DNA from: GWE2-42-39 sp942493345 | GTDB lineage: Bacteria > Bacteroidota > Bacteroidia > Bacteroidales > Prolixibacteraceae | Length of the DNA stretch: 64,000 nucleotides | NCBI GenBank assembly: GCA_942493345.1 | Contig: OW818695.1 | Coordinates: 2,790,001-2,854,000 of the forward strand | Reading direction: 5' to 3' | Shown here: in pieces, positions 53,026 through 62,668 of the stretch | Numbering within the stretch: the stretch's first letter is position 1 | Layout of the letters: each line of letters opens with the position of its first letter | Made by a program: the position numbers and the translations under genes | Notes under the pieces: generated by a model | The model's database searches: none | What the model saw: only the letters and a program-made list of their open reading frames with translations | Told to the model about the DNA's origin: nothing

Positions 53026-54375
53026 GTGAAATACGATATTGCAATCATTGGCGGAGGACCGGCAGGTTATAATGCGGCAGAAAAAGCAGCTGCAAACGGA
53101 TTAAAGACGGTTCTTTTTGAAAAAAATGTACTCGGAGGGGTTTGTCTCAATGAAGGCTGCATCCCGACAAAAACACTGCTGTATTCTGCAAAAATTCTGG
53201 ACAACATAAAAGGCGCGTCCAAATATGGAATTTTGGTCGATGGCAATTTCAACTTTGATTTGGAGAAAATAATCAATCGGAAAGATAAAACAGTAAAGAA
53301 GCTGACCTCCGGGGTGAAAATGAAACTGTCGGCCAATGGGGTTACGGTCATTCAGGGAGAAGCAATCCTTTCGGGTGAAAAGGATGGCAGCATCCGTATT
53401 GCCTGTGGTGACGACGTTTATTTCAGTACATACATTTTGCTCTGTACCGGTTCCGAAACCGTCATTCCGCCAATTAAAGGCTTGTCGGAAATCGATTTCT
53501 GGACTTCAAAAGAAGCATTGGAATCGAAAAAACTGCCCACATCCCTTACCATTATCGGAGGAGGTGTTATCGGGATGGAATTTGCTTCTTTCTTTAACAG
53601 TTTGGGCGTAAAAGTCAGCGTCGTTGAAATGATGCCTGAAATACTGGGGAACATGGATAAAGAGACTTCCCGCATGTTACGAGCTGAATACACAAAAAAA
53701 GGCATCGCCTTTTACTTGGATATGAAAGTTATAGAAGTAGCCCCCAATCAAGTTATTGTTGAAAAGAACAATGAAACGACGACTATTGAAACAGAAAAAA
53801 TATTGGTGAGCGTTGGACGAAAACCGAGAATTGACCAGATTGGTTTGGAATCCCTCAACATTGAACTCCAAAAAAACGGAGTAAAAGTGAATGAGTTTAT
53901 GCAAACAAACCATCCTCAAATTTATGCATGCGGCGACATCACAGGATACTCTATGTTGGCACATACAGCCATTCGCGAAGGAGAAGTTGCCGTCAACCAC
54001 TTGTCTGGAATCGATGACCGGATGTCGTACCGGGCAATTCCTGCGGTTGTTTATACCAATCCCGAAATAGCGGGAGTAGGGAAAACAGAAGAAGAATTAT
54101 TGGCGGGCAGAATACATTATCGTGTTTTAAAATTACCCATGACTTATTCAGGTCGATTTATGGCCGAAAATGAACTAGGCAACGGCCTTTGCAAGTTGAT
54201 AACCGACGAAGAGGAACACCTCATTGGCTGTCATATATTGGGAAACCCCGCATCAGAACTAATTGTGATTGCCGGTATCGCCATTGAAAAAAAAATCACC
54301 GTGGAAGAATTCAAAAAGCTGGTTTTCCCTCATCCTACGGTGGGCGAAATTATACATGAAAGTTTATACCTATAA
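53026..54375 (+). CDS. lpdA: Dihydrolipoyl dehydrogenase (E3)
   Basis: FAD disulfide oxidoreductase that reoxidises the lipoyl groups of E2. 449 aa with a GTG start at 53026. FAD-binding GGGPAGYNAAE, redox-active cysteines 40 and 45 in GGVCLNEGCIPTK, NAD-binding IIGGGVIGMEFASFF, and the C-terminal His-Glu active pair in FPHPTVGEIIHE. First gene of the E3-E2-E1-flavodoxin operon (90-nt gap to E2). Confidence 0.96.
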   Translation: MKYDIAIIGGGPAGYNAAEKAAANGLKTVLFEKNVLGGVCLNEGCIPTKTLLYSAKILDNIKGASKYGILVDGNFNFDLEKIINRKDKTVKKLTSGVKMKLSANGVTVIQGEAILSGEKDGSIRIACGDDVYFSTYILLCTGSETVIPPIKGLSEIDFWTSKEALESKKLPTSLTIIGGGVIGMEFASFFNSLGVKVSVVEMMPEILGNMDKETSRMLRAEYTKKGIAFYLDMKVIEVAPNQVIVEKNNETTTIETEKILVSVGRKPRIDQIGLESLNIELQKNGVKVNEFMQTNHPQIYACGDITGYSMLAHTAIREGEVAVNHLSGIDDRMSYRAIPAVVYTNPEIAGVGKTEEELLAGRIHYRVLKLPMTYSGRFMAENELGNGLCKLITDEEEHLIGCHILGNPASELIVIAGIAIEKKITVEEFKKLVFPHPTVGEIIHESLYL

Positions 54376-54465
54376 CCTTCTAAAGTCCAAACAATCTGTC
54401 ATTTCACTTGTTCTGTATAAAAAGTTGGAAGTTGTAAATTATGCAAATCTCTTAATTGAAAGAAT

Positions 54466-55803
54466 ATGTCGACGTTCGAAATAAAAATGCCCAAGCTGGG
54501 TGAAAGTATCACAGAAGGAACCATCATCAGTTGGTCCGTTAAAATTGGAGATACCATCCGGGAAGATGACATCCTGTTTGAAGTGACAACTGCCAAAGTA
54601 AATGCTGAAGTGCCATCTCCGGTGGCAGGCACCATTGTTGAGATCCTTTTCAAAGAAGGAGAAACAGTGCCGGTAGGTGAGATTGTTGCGCTGGTTCAAT
54701 TGGAAGGCGAGGAACAAAGTGATATTACTGAAAAAACTACCGTTTCTGAAAAGCCAGCTCCTGAGCCGGTAAAAAATGAGACAACAGCAATTGCAGCCGC
54801 CACAACTATTTCATCCAAGATAATCAAAGTAGAAAAGGAAGAAGAAGCTCGTTGGTATTCGCCGGTAGTACTTCAGATGGCCAAAGAAGCAAAAATTGGA
54901 ATAGAAGAATTGGATAAAATGCCGGGAACCGGGTATTTGGGTCGCCTGACAAAAAAAGATATCAGCAACTATATCGAACAGAAGAAAAAAGGAGTGGCTG
55001 CACCTGCGATGGTATTCACCAGAATACCAGCCGAGGAAAAAGAGATACCTGTTTCATCACCGATGAACACATTATCTCCTTCTATGTCAACCACAACTGG
55101 CGATAACGATAGTGAAACAATCGATATGGATCCGGTGCGTCGGATTATCGCCGAGCGTATGGTCCAGTCAAAAAGAATTTCGGCACACGTTACAACCGTG
55201 GTCGAGGCAGATGTTACCAAATTGGTAAACTGGCGACAAAAAAATAAAGATGCTTTTTTGAAGCGTGAAGGCATAAGTTTAAATTATCTCCCTTCCATTA
55301 TTGAAGCAACGGCCAAAGCGTTGATTGATTTTCCGCAGATAAACGCATCGGTTGACGGATACCGGGTTATCTTGAAAAAACACATAAACATGGGTATTGC
55401 CGTTTCACTCGACGACGGGAACCTGATTGTGCCAGTCATACACGATGCTGATAAAATGAGCATCAGCGGACTGGCGCTGGCGATCGATTCACTGGCGAAC
55501 AAAGCACGTTCAAACAAACTCAAACTTGAAGAAATCCAAGGTGGAACGTTCACAATCACCAACTTCGGAACGTTCAAAAACATCATTGGAACCCCGATTA
55601 TCAATCAACCTGAAGTAGCAATTTTAGGTGTTGGCTACATCGAGAAAAAACCTGCGGTCATCGAAACGCCGGAAGGAGATGTAATTGCCATCCGGCATAA
55701 AATGTACCTGTCTTTGACTTACGACCATCGCATCATCAATGGCTCGCTCGGAGGCGCCTTTATACGACGCATTGCCGACTACCTCGAAAACTGGGATCGT
55801 TGA
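54466..55803 (+). CDS. Dihydrolipoamide acyltransferase (E2)
   Basis: Core subunit that transfers the acyl group to CoA. 445 aa. Lipoyl domain 1-80 with Lys44 (VTTAKVNAE) as lipoylation site; linker; peripheral subunit-binding domain about 128-165 (SPVVLQMAKEAKIG); catalytic domain about 215-445 (MDPVRRIIAERMVQSKRIS, then LTYDHRIINGSLGG with the active His). Only one lipoyl domain. Branched-chain versus pyruvate specificity cannot be decided from E2 alone. Confidence 0.94.
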   Translation: MSTFEIKMPKLGESITEGTIISWSVKIGDTIREDDILFEVTTAKVNAEVPSPVAGTIVEILFKEGETVPVGEIVALVQLEGEEQSDITEKTTVSEKPAPEPVKNETTAIAAATTISSKIIKVEKEEEARWYSPVVLQMAKEAKIGIEELDKMPGTGYLGRLTKKDISNYIEQKKKGVAAPAMVFTRIPAEEKEIPVSSPMNTLSPSMSTTTGDNDSETIDMDPVRRIIAERMVQSKRISAHVTTVVEADVTKLVNWRQKNKDAFLKREGISLNYLPSIIEATAKALIDFPQINASVDGYRVILKKHINMGIAVSLDDGNLIVPVIHDADKMSISGLALAIDSLANKARSNKLKLEEIQGGTFTITNFGTFKNIIGTPIINQPEVAILGVGYIEKKPAVIETPEGDVIAIRHKMYLSLTYDHRIINGSLGGAFIRRIADYLENWDR

Positions 55804-55839
55804 TAATTTTAATTCATATCAACCTTAAATAAACTATTT

Positions 55840-57873
55840 ATGGGAAAATTTGATATACAGACAACAGCGAAGGAAACACTAAAAAAATGGTATTACCTTC
55901 TGACGCTCGGTCGGGCAATAGACGATAAAGCGCCCGTCTATTTGCTTCAGTCGTTGGGTTGGTCCTTTCATGCGCCCTATGCCGGGCACGATGGGATTCA
56001 ACTGGCCATGGGACAAGTGTTTACAAGGGGCGAAGACTATCTGTTCCCCTATTACCGGGATTTACTAACTGCCCTTTCTGCCGGATTGACAGCAGAAGAA
56101 ATCATTCTGAACGGTCTTTCCAAAGCAACCGACCTGACGAGTGGCGGGCGTCATATGTCCAATCACTTTGCCAAAACGGAATGGCACATCGAAAACATAT
56201 CTTCAGCTACCGCAACACAGGATTTGCACGCTGTGGGAGTAGCGCGCGCTATGGTTTATTACAATCACAAAGGCGTTGTGTTCACCTCACATGGGGAAGC
56301 ATCCACGTCAGAAGGATATGTTTACGAAGCAATCAACGGAGCCAGTACCGAACGGTTACCGGTCATTTTCGTGATACAAGACAATGGGTACGGCATATCG
56401 GTTCCCAAGAAAGAACAAACAGCCAACCGTAAAGTAGCGGACAATTTTTCGGGCTTCAGAAACCTGAAAATCATCCACTGTAACGGGAAAGATGTCTTTG
56501 ACTCCATGAATGCCATGACCGCCGCCCGTGAATACGCCCTCAGTACCCGGAATCCGGTTATCGTTCAGGCAAACTGTGTACGCATTGGTTCACATTCCAA
56601 TTCAGACAAACACACTTTGTATCGGGATGAAGAGGAATTGTCGTATGTGAAAGCGGCCGACCCAATACAGAAATTTCGCCGGATGTTGTTACGGTACAGC
56701 CGTTTTACAGAAGATGAACTCAAACAAATTGAGGAAGATGCAAAAAAGGAATTAAGCCTTGCCAACCGTAAAGCCATTGTTGCTCCCGACCCGGACCCTG
56801 CAACCGTTTTGGATTTTGTATTACCGGATCCCTATCAACCGCAAAAGTATATCGACGGAATTCATCACGAAGAAGGCGAAAAGAAAAATATGGTAACTGC
56901 TATCAATGAGACATTGAAGGCCGAATTCCGTAGAAACCCCGACACTTTTCTTTGGGGACAGGATGTCGCCAACAAAGAAAAAGGTGGAGTATTCAATGTT
57001 ACGAAAGGAATGCAACAGGAATTTGGAGAAGCGCGTGTATTCAACGCACCGATTGCCGAAGATTACATCATTGGAACGGCTAACGGGATGAGCCGTTTTG
57101 ATCCAAAAATACGCATCGTGATTGAAGGAGCTGAATTTGCCGACTATTTTTGGCCCGGGATGGAGCAGTATGTGGAATGCACACATGAATATTGGCGCAA
57201 TAATGGAAAATTCACACCCAATGTCACCCTTCGACTGGCCTCAGGAGGTTATATCGGAGGCGGGCTTTACCATTCTCAAACAATAGAAGGAGCTTTGACC
57301 ACATTGCCTGGTGCACGTATTGTTTATCCATCGTTTGCCGACGATGCTGCCGGATTATTACGCACAAGTATGCGCTCGAAAGGTTTCACTTTATTCCTGG
57401 AACCGAAAGCGCTTTATAATGCTGTTGATGCGGCAACAACTATTCCCGACGATTTTGAAGTACCATTTGGAAAAGCACGCATCCGCCGGGAGGGAAATGA
57501 GCTAAGCATTATCACCTATGGAAATACAACACACTTTTGCCTGAAAGTGGCCGATCGGTTGGAAAATGAAGAAAACCGGAGTATTGAAGTTATCGACATT
57601 CGATCGTTGATCCCTCTCGACAAAGAAACCATCTTCAAGTCGGTAAAAAAAACCAGCAGGGTACTTATTGTGCATGAAGACAAGGTATTCTCAGGTTTTG
57701 GAGCCGAAATGGCAGCCATGATCGGAACCGAAATGTTTCGCTATCTGGATGCACCGGTACAACGGGTAGGATCGCTATTCACTCCTGTTGGTTTTCATTC
57801 TAAGCTGGAGAAAGCCATCCTTCCGAATGATGAACGGATTTATATTGCTGCCAAAGAATTACTGGCATATTGA
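55840..57873 (+). CDS. Fused alpha/beta 2-oxoacid dehydrogenase E1, branched-chain type
   Basis: Thiamine diphosphate decarboxylase of the complex. 677 aa, with alpha (about 1-330) and beta (about 345-677) halves in one chain. The alpha half has GGRHMSNHFAKTEWHIENIS and SATATQ, as in branched-chain E1. Its ThDP motif reads GEAS...QDN rather than GDG...N, keeping an acidic metal ligand. The beta half has VFNAPIAEDYIIGTANGMS, RLASGGYIGGGLYHSQTIE and LIVHEDKVFSGFGAEMAA. The substrate (branched-chain or pyruvate) is inferred. It ends 36 nt before the flavodoxin. Confidence 0.93.
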   Translation: MGKFDIQTTAKETLKKWYYLLTLGRAIDDKAPVYLLQSLGWSFHAPYAGHDGIQLAMGQVFTRGEDYLFPYYRDLLTALSAGLTAEEIILNGLSKATDLTSGGRHMSNHFAKTEWHIENISSATATQDLHAVGVARAMVYYNHKGVVFTSHGEASTSEGYVYEAINGASTERLPVIFVIQDNGYGISVPKKEQTANRKVADNFSGFRNLKIIHCNGKDVFDSMNAMTAAREYALSTRNPVIVQANCVRIGSHSNSDKHTLYRDEEELSYVKAADPIQKFRRMLLRYSRFTEDELKQIEEDAKKELSLANRKAIVAPDPDPATVLDFVLPDPYQPQKYIDGIHHEEGEKKNMVTAINETLKAEFRRNPDTFLWGQDVANKEKGGVFNVTKGMQQEFGEARVFNAPIAEDYIIGTANGMSRFDPKIRIVIEGAEFADYFWPGMEQYVECTHEYWRNNGKFTPNVTLRLASGGYIGGGLYHSQTIEGALTTLPGARIVYPSFADDAAGLLRTSMRSKGFTLFLEPKALYNAVDAATTIPDDFEVPFGKARIRREGNELSIITYGNTTHFCLKVADRLENEENRSIEVIDIRSLIPLDKETIFKSVKKTSRVLIVHEDKVFSGFGAEMAAMIGTEMFRYLDAPVQRVGSLFTPVGFHSKLEKAILPNDERIYIAAKELLAY

Positions 57874-57909
57874 TCACAATGAACAAGTCACATTAAAATA
57901 CAAACACCG

Positions 57910-58416
57910 ATGAAACGGATTGGATTATTTTATGGAAAGCACACCGTAAAAACAGCTAAAATAGCAAAAAAGATACAAGATGCCTTTGGAGATGTCGAGA
58001 TCGAACTCGTATCCATTGAGGAGGCATGGCAAAAAGATTTTGAATCTTTTGACTGTTTGATAGCAGGCACTTCTACCTGGTTTGACGGGGAACTGCCTTC
58101 TTATTGGGATGAAATCATACCGGTGTTGAGCACTCTCGATTTGAAGGATAAAAAAGTAGCCATCTTCGGACTGGGCGATCAGGTGAATTATCCCGACAAC
58201 TTTGTTGATGGAATAGGCATCCTGGCAAAAACTTTTGAATCAGTCGGTGCCAAACTGGTGGGGACAACCTCCATGCAGGGGTACTTGTTCAATCAATCGC
58301 AGGCGATGAACGGAGATCGTTTTGCCGGATTGGCAATTGATATTGAAAACCAGCCTGATAAAACAGACGAACGCATCCGGAATTGGGTTGAAGAACTTAA
58401 AAAAGATTTTCTGTAA
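57910..58416 (+). CDS. Flavodoxin, long-chain-like
   Basis: FMN electron carrier. 168 aa. The aromatic loops are standard (TSTWFDGELPSYWDE and LGDQVNYPDNFVDG, with the Trp and Tyr that sandwich FMN). The N-terminal phosphate loop is unusual: FYGKHTVKTAKIA in place of GSSTGNTE-like sequence, keeping one Thr of the T/S-x-T-G-x-T pattern and lacking its Gly. It closes the 2-oxoacid dehydrogenase operon, which suggests a link to lipoate synthesis or to the complex; this is inference. Confidence 0.9.
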   Translation: MKRIGLFYGKHTVKTAKIAKKIQDAFGDVEIELVSIEEAWQKDFESFDCLIAGTSTWFDGELPSYWDEIIPVLSTLDLKDKKVAIFGLGDQVNYPDNFVDGIGILAKTFESVGAKLVGTTSMQGYLFNQSQAMNGDRFAGLAIDIENQPDKTDERIRNWVEELKKDFL

Positions 58417-58774
58417 GTAAACCGTAAATTATCAGGACATTACCTCTTTTTGTTTGTCGTGGTTCTAAGATGGATTTGAGCTTGCAAAATCCATGAAGTG
58501 AATAGCTAATAATCATTCCGGTTTGGTCTGAGAATTATCTCTTATGGCTATTCCATTTATTTTTCATGTCGTCACCTCGAAAATTTAGCTCAGCAATAAG
58601 CTCGTTTCATTCGATAATTTTTAACTTGTGAAAAACTAAAAATTAAGAATGAACACAACTTTACGTTATGATGATGTGCGACGAGGAAATTGCTTACTTT
58701 TAAATCAAGATATTTCCGGGGATCGGGAGCGATAAATTGCCATTTTAAGAATAAGCACAGATAGAAACAGGAAC
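58417..58774. other. Intergenic region, 358 bp
   Basis: Between the flavodoxin and the CNNM/CorC gene. AT-rich. It contains a 28-codon ORF (58649-58735) with no good ribosome-binding site and no recognisable family. No clear terminator or promoter was found; nothing else seen. Confidence 0.5.
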
Positions 58775-60067
58775 ATGGAAATAGTAGTATTAGGAATATT
58801 GATTTTATTGAACGGATTTTTTGCTTTGTCCGAAATTGCATTGGTTTCGAGTAAAAAGTCAAGACTTGAACAATCGAGAATTGAAGGGAGCAACGGAGCT
58901 AAAATAGCGTTGTATCTACTTGAAAATTCTGGAAATTTTTTATCGTCAATTCAGATCGGAATTACATTAATCGGCATAGTTACCGGCGTGTACGGAGGAA
59001 TAAATATTGCCGATGATGTTTCACCATTCTTTCAAAGCATTGATTTTACCAGGCCATACGCCAACGAGATTGCCTTGTCGTTGACCGTTGTAGTGATTAC
59101 GTTTGTTTCCATTGTAATTGGCGAATTAGTTCCCAAAACAATTGCATTAAGTAGGCCCGAAAGGATTGCCATTTTTGTAGCTCCTGTAATCTATTATTTC
59201 AATGGGGCATTTTATCCATTTGTGAAACTTTTATCCGTTTCGACAAACCTTATAAATAAATTAATAGGAATCAAAAAACCATCGGAACAACTCACCGAAG
59301 CAGAACTCCGGCAGATGATAAAAATTGCGTCAAACGAAGGAGTGATTGAAAAAGAACAAAACATCATTCATGAAAAAATTTTCTATTTCTCTGATAAGAA
59401 AGCAAAACACATAATGACGCATCGAACAGATGTTGAATGGATTGATATTGATCGTCCGAATGATGAAATCAAGCGACGATTGCTTGATGTTCAGCATAGT
59501 AAAATAATTTGTTGCAAAGGAGAGCTAGACGATTTTCAAGGGATTTTATACCTGCGGGACTTTTACAAATCAATTACTTTAACCAACGAATTTAAAATTG
59601 GCGATTTAATCATTGAACCTATTGTGGTTCCTGAAAATGCAGATGCTAAAAAAGTACTGGATTTACTTCGGCAAAAAAAGATTCATATTTGTTGTGTCGT
59701 CAATGAATATGGTGGGTTTGAAGGCATTATTACACTACATGATATAATTGAAAATATTATTGGTCAAATTCCCGATGAAGGAGAAAATTATGAGCCAGAT
59801 GTATTTATCCGCGACGATAAATCAGTGCTTGTAAGTGGCGATGCCCCAATAGAAACATTAGTCGAAATAATTGAAGATTTCACAATCGATTTTGAGAAGA
59901 TTGATTATTCTACTGTTGCCGGATTTGTGTTTAATCAAATCAATAAGATTCCCCAGATAGGAGATAAGCTGGATTATTTAGGTTATAAAATTGAGATTGT
60001 TGATATTGATGGTAACCGGATAGACAAAATATTAATCACAAAAAAAGCAAAAAAGAGCAGGAAGTAA
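58775..60067 (+). CDS. Hemolysin-family CNNM/CorC-type ion transporter
   Basis: Membrane protein with DUF21 (CNNM) transmembrane domain (about 1-190; LNGFFALSEIALVSSKKSRLE, SIQIGITLIGIVTGVYGG), a pair of CBS domains (about 205-335; DKKAKHIMTHRTDVEWIDID and IHICCVVNEYGGFEGIITL), and a CorC_HlyC domain at the C-terminus. 430 aa. Related proteins move or sense Mg2+ or Co2+; the ion here is unknown. Followed by a terminator. Confidence 0.93.
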   Translation: MEIVVLGILILLNGFFALSEIALVSSKKSRLEQSRIEGSNGAKIALYLLENSGNFLSSIQIGITLIGIVTGVYGGINIADDVSPFFQSIDFTRPYANEIALSLTVVVITFVSIVIGELVPKTIALSRPERIAIFVAPVIYYFNGAFYPFVKLLSVSTNLINKLIGIKKPSEQLTEAELRQMIKIASNEGVIEKEQNIIHEKIFYFSDKKAKHIMTHRTDVEWIDIDRPNDEIKRRLLDVQHSKIICCKGELDDFQGILYLRDFYKSITLTNEFKIGDLIIEPIVVPENADAKKVLDLLRQKKIHICCVVNEYGGFEGIITLHDIIENIIGQIPDEGENYEPDVFIRDDKSVLVSGDAPIETLVEIIEDFTIDFEKIDYSTVAGFVFNQINKIPQIGDKLDYLGYKIEIVDIDGNRIDKILITKKAKKSRK

Positions 60068-60145
60068 TGATTTGATCATTCTTCTCCCCATTGCTTTACT
60101 TTTTATGTAAAGCTATTTCAGAACTAGACACAAAAACAAAAAAAG

Positions 60146-60186
60146 AAGAGGCTGCCCCGGTATTTGAGACAGCCTCTTTATTTTTT
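60146..60186. terminator. Terminator after the CNNM/CorC gene
   Basis: AAGAGGCTG (60146-60154) pairs with CAGCCTCTT (60170-60178) followed by T and A runs. It also lies at the 3' end of the convergent lipoprotein gene. Confidence 0.8.
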
Positions 60187-60208
60187 ACAAAAACTAATCC
60201 TGTATCGA

Positions 60209-61084
60209 TTAACAGTTTTTCTTTCTAAGTTCTTTCAGAAATAAGAACTCAGACGACAAACTTTTTGATTTAGCAGGCAAAAAAGCCCCTTTTGTTTTCG
60301 ATAACGAAATTGTGGCTGTTAAATATGGAATATTATCCAAATACGAAGAATATGTTTCAGCCAATCCCTTACTTTCACCCTCATAGTAAATGTCATATTT
60401 AATTACAAGAGCCGGACTTGCACCACAATTATCCCATGTTCCGGAACCTTTTATTTCGTATCTGTAAGGATCGCCATCATATTCAGTTGTGAAAACATAC
60501 TGCTGTGGAATATCAACTGTTCCATCTTCGTTGATGGTCACTTTTACCTTTCCTTGTGCAATAACTCCTTCACCCCAAAAATCGGCAATAAAACCCTCGC
60601 CAAATCCCGTCATTTCTAACTTTGTGCCACTTACCTTGGCTGTTATTATGCTCTCATAGCCAGCATCATCTCCGGGCCAGTTTCCAACCAGGCCATTAAC
60701 CCCATTTGGAAGAGGGCAATATTGTTTTACAAGGACCTCTAATGATACTGATTCTGAAGTTAGCCCGCCATGTGTTGTTTCCGAAACGGTAACTGTTGCA
60801 TGTTTATCGGCAGGAAAAACGTCAAACTGAACAATTGCAGTTTGCGTATCGTCACTTATACTTTTTATTTTGGCATCAGTAACACTCCAGTTCCAGGTAG
60901 AACCTCCTCTGAAGTAGGTAGTTGAATAAGTTGCAGTAAAAGTTTGAACAGCCTCCGTTGGCCCCTGCACTCCACCAAGAACTTTTGGTATAATTGCATC
61001 ATAATCATATTTATCCTTACTATCGCACCCCAATGTGAAAAGGATTACTATGACAGCTAATGTTTTGATATATTTCATTTTCAT
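60209..61084 (-). CDS. PUL-associated surface lipoprotein, function unknown
   Basis: 291 aa. Signal peptide with lipobox FTLGC (Cys20). An N-terminal PKD/Ig-like beta domain (about 35-135; GGSTWNWSVTDAKIKSI and HATVTVSETTHGG) and a C-terminal beta-rich domain of about 150 residues (LVGNWPGDDAGYESII) resembling calycin-like or BACON-adjacent modules. It is the last gene of the SusC-SusD-lipoprotein run, 43 nt after SusD, and probably acts as an extra surface glycan-binding protein. The role is inference from position. Confidence 0.75.
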   Translation of the reverse strand: MKMKYIKTLAVIVILFTLGCDSKDKYDYDAIIPKVLGGVQGPTEAVQTFTATYSTTYFRGGSTWNWSVTDAKIKSISDDTQTAIVQFDVFPADKHATVTVSETTHGGLTSESVSLEVLVKQYCPLPNGVNGLVGNWPGDDAGYESIITAKVSGTKLEMTGFGEGFIADFWGEGVIAQGKVKVTINEDGTVDIPQQYVFTTEYDGDPYRYEIKGSGTWDNCGASPALVIKYDIYYEGESKGLAETYSSYLDNIPYLTATISLSKTKGAFLPAKSKSLSSEFLFLKELRKKNC

Positions 61085-61127
61085 CTTGATTGAATTATAT
61101 ACATATTTTTATTCAAATAAAATTATT

Positions 61128-62645
61128 TTAGAACCAACCTCCGGTTGAAGTATCAACGCCATCAGCATTGTCAGCTCCACCCAAAGTATACATTGGAAGG
61201 CCAAGAGATTCCAGTTCTTTTCCGGGAACAGGATAGTGCAGGAATTGCCCTTTCTGTAACATGTCCCTTCTTCTCATATCATAAAATCCGATCATAAATC
61301 CTTGAGAAGTAAGTTCGATATCGCGTTCATAAAATATTGCTTTCAATATTTGATCTTTTGTCGATGATGCAGAAAGGTCAGCAAGACCACCACGATTTTT
61401 ACGGGGCAAACTTGCACTGTTCAGGATCTTCAACGCTTCAGCATTTTGTCCAAGCATCGCGTAAGCCTCAGCTTTATACAATTCATTTTCATACGCTCTG
61501 AATTCATGTAATTTACCCAATCCCAGGTACATGTCAGCATCAAATCTTTTATAGCGGTAATTAGAAAAATGATAATACCCACGATCCGACCTGAAGTCAA
61601 CAGAAGGCAAGAAATCATAATCAGATAATAAACGTGCGTCAGCGCTAAGAGCTTCGCCTGCAATCAGGCCTGTATGGACAACTTTTGCAATTCCATCAGT
61701 CCAATATTTCTTTGGATACAGGGGATCGAGCAAATTGATGATCCGGTTATCAATTCTGCACCATCCTTCTTGTGCCAGGTAAATGAAATTTTCGTCAAAC
61801 CAAGTTGCATTGGCATAAGGAGAGCCATTCCCGGTAGGTCCAAAATCGCTGGTGATTCCCTCTTTAGCACTATCCAGAACTTTTTGCCAATTTACTGATT
61901 GGTTTTGAGCTGTGGTTCTTGGTGCTAAGGCCAAAAAACGGGCAATGTAACTGTTCGATAAAGTAACGATCAAATCATTATTAACAGGAACTTCGTTTAT
62001 TGTATTGGCGTTTAAAGTGAAAGGAGTTGCTCCTTTTGCTATTGAAATAGCTTTTTCCAAAGAGACAATTGCCGAATCGATAACATCCTTATAGGGCAAG
62101 AAATCCAATAACGAAAGATCTGTAAATTCTTTAACTACATATCCTTTATCATACGCTAAGCCAATATTTCCAATGATGAGTCCTTGCATAAAGTAACCAA
62201 ACGAAAGCATCGCATCATTGTCTGCTCCATTTGTTCCAATCTTTGTACCTGAATTGATCAACTTCAAAGCATCATTAACTTGAGAAAGAGCTGCATACGA
62301 ATCGTTCCAGAAGACTTCACTTACCTGGTCATTCGGCGCAGAGACTGTATTGTCCCAAGGGACACGTGGTTCATTTGCAACATAACGCATGTAAAAGTTA
62401 CCCCACGAGCAGGTAAACTGGTCGGCAGCAACTAAAGATGATATATGGATATTTGTTTGACGTTGAGCTTGCCAGTAACTCAAATACGAACCTTCCAAAA
62501 TGGTACGGATATCTTCAGGACTCGCTAAAACGCGTGCTGTATCCGGTTCGTTATAATTCTCTACATTAAGATCTTCACACCCCCATAATGTTGCCAACCC
62601 AAGGCTGATAATGAGAACCAGTTTATATTTATTTATCGTTTTCAT
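61128..62645 (-). CDS. SusD/RagB family nutrient-binding lipoprotein
   Basis: Partner of the SusC immediately upstream. 505 aa with lipobox TLWGC (Cys23), then NVENYNEPDTARVLASPEDI, a shape typical of the SusD-like_2/3 subgroup rather than the classic SusD. C-terminal LYKAEAYAMLGQNAEAL and ILKAIFYERDIELTSQGFMI with FYDMRRRDML. The stop of SusC is 23 nt from its start. Confidence 0.93.
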   Translation of the reverse strand: MKTINKYKLVLIISLGLATLWGCEDLNVENYNEPDTARVLASPEDIRTILEGSYLSYWQAQRQTNIHISSLVAADQFTCSWGNFYMRYVANEPRVPWDNTVSAPNDQVSEVFWNDSYAALSQVNDALKLINSGTKIGTNGADNDAMLSFGYFMQGLIIGNIGLAYDKGYVVKEFTDLSLLDFLPYKDVIDSAIVSLEKAISIAKGATPFTLNANTINEVPVNNDLIVTLSNSYIARFLALAPRTTAQNQSVNWQKVLDSAKEGITSDFGPTGNGSPYANATWFDENFIYLAQEGWCRIDNRIINLLDPLYPKKYWTDGIAKVVHTGLIAGEALSADARLLSDYDFLPSVDFRSDRGYYHFSNYRYKRFDADMYLGLGKLHEFRAYENELYKAEAYAMLGQNAEALKILNSASLPRKNRGGLADLSASSTKDQILKAIFYERDIELTSQGFMIGFYDMRRRDMLQKGQFLHYPVPGKELESLGLPMYTLGGADNADGVDTSTGGWF

Positions 62646-62668
62646 ATTTTAAACTTTTTCAGGGTTAA

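Noticed and set aside
58649..58735. 28-codon ORF between flavodoxin and the CNNM gene
   Set aside because: No ribosome-binding site, no recognisable motif, and no partner in the region. Chance ORFs of this size are expected.
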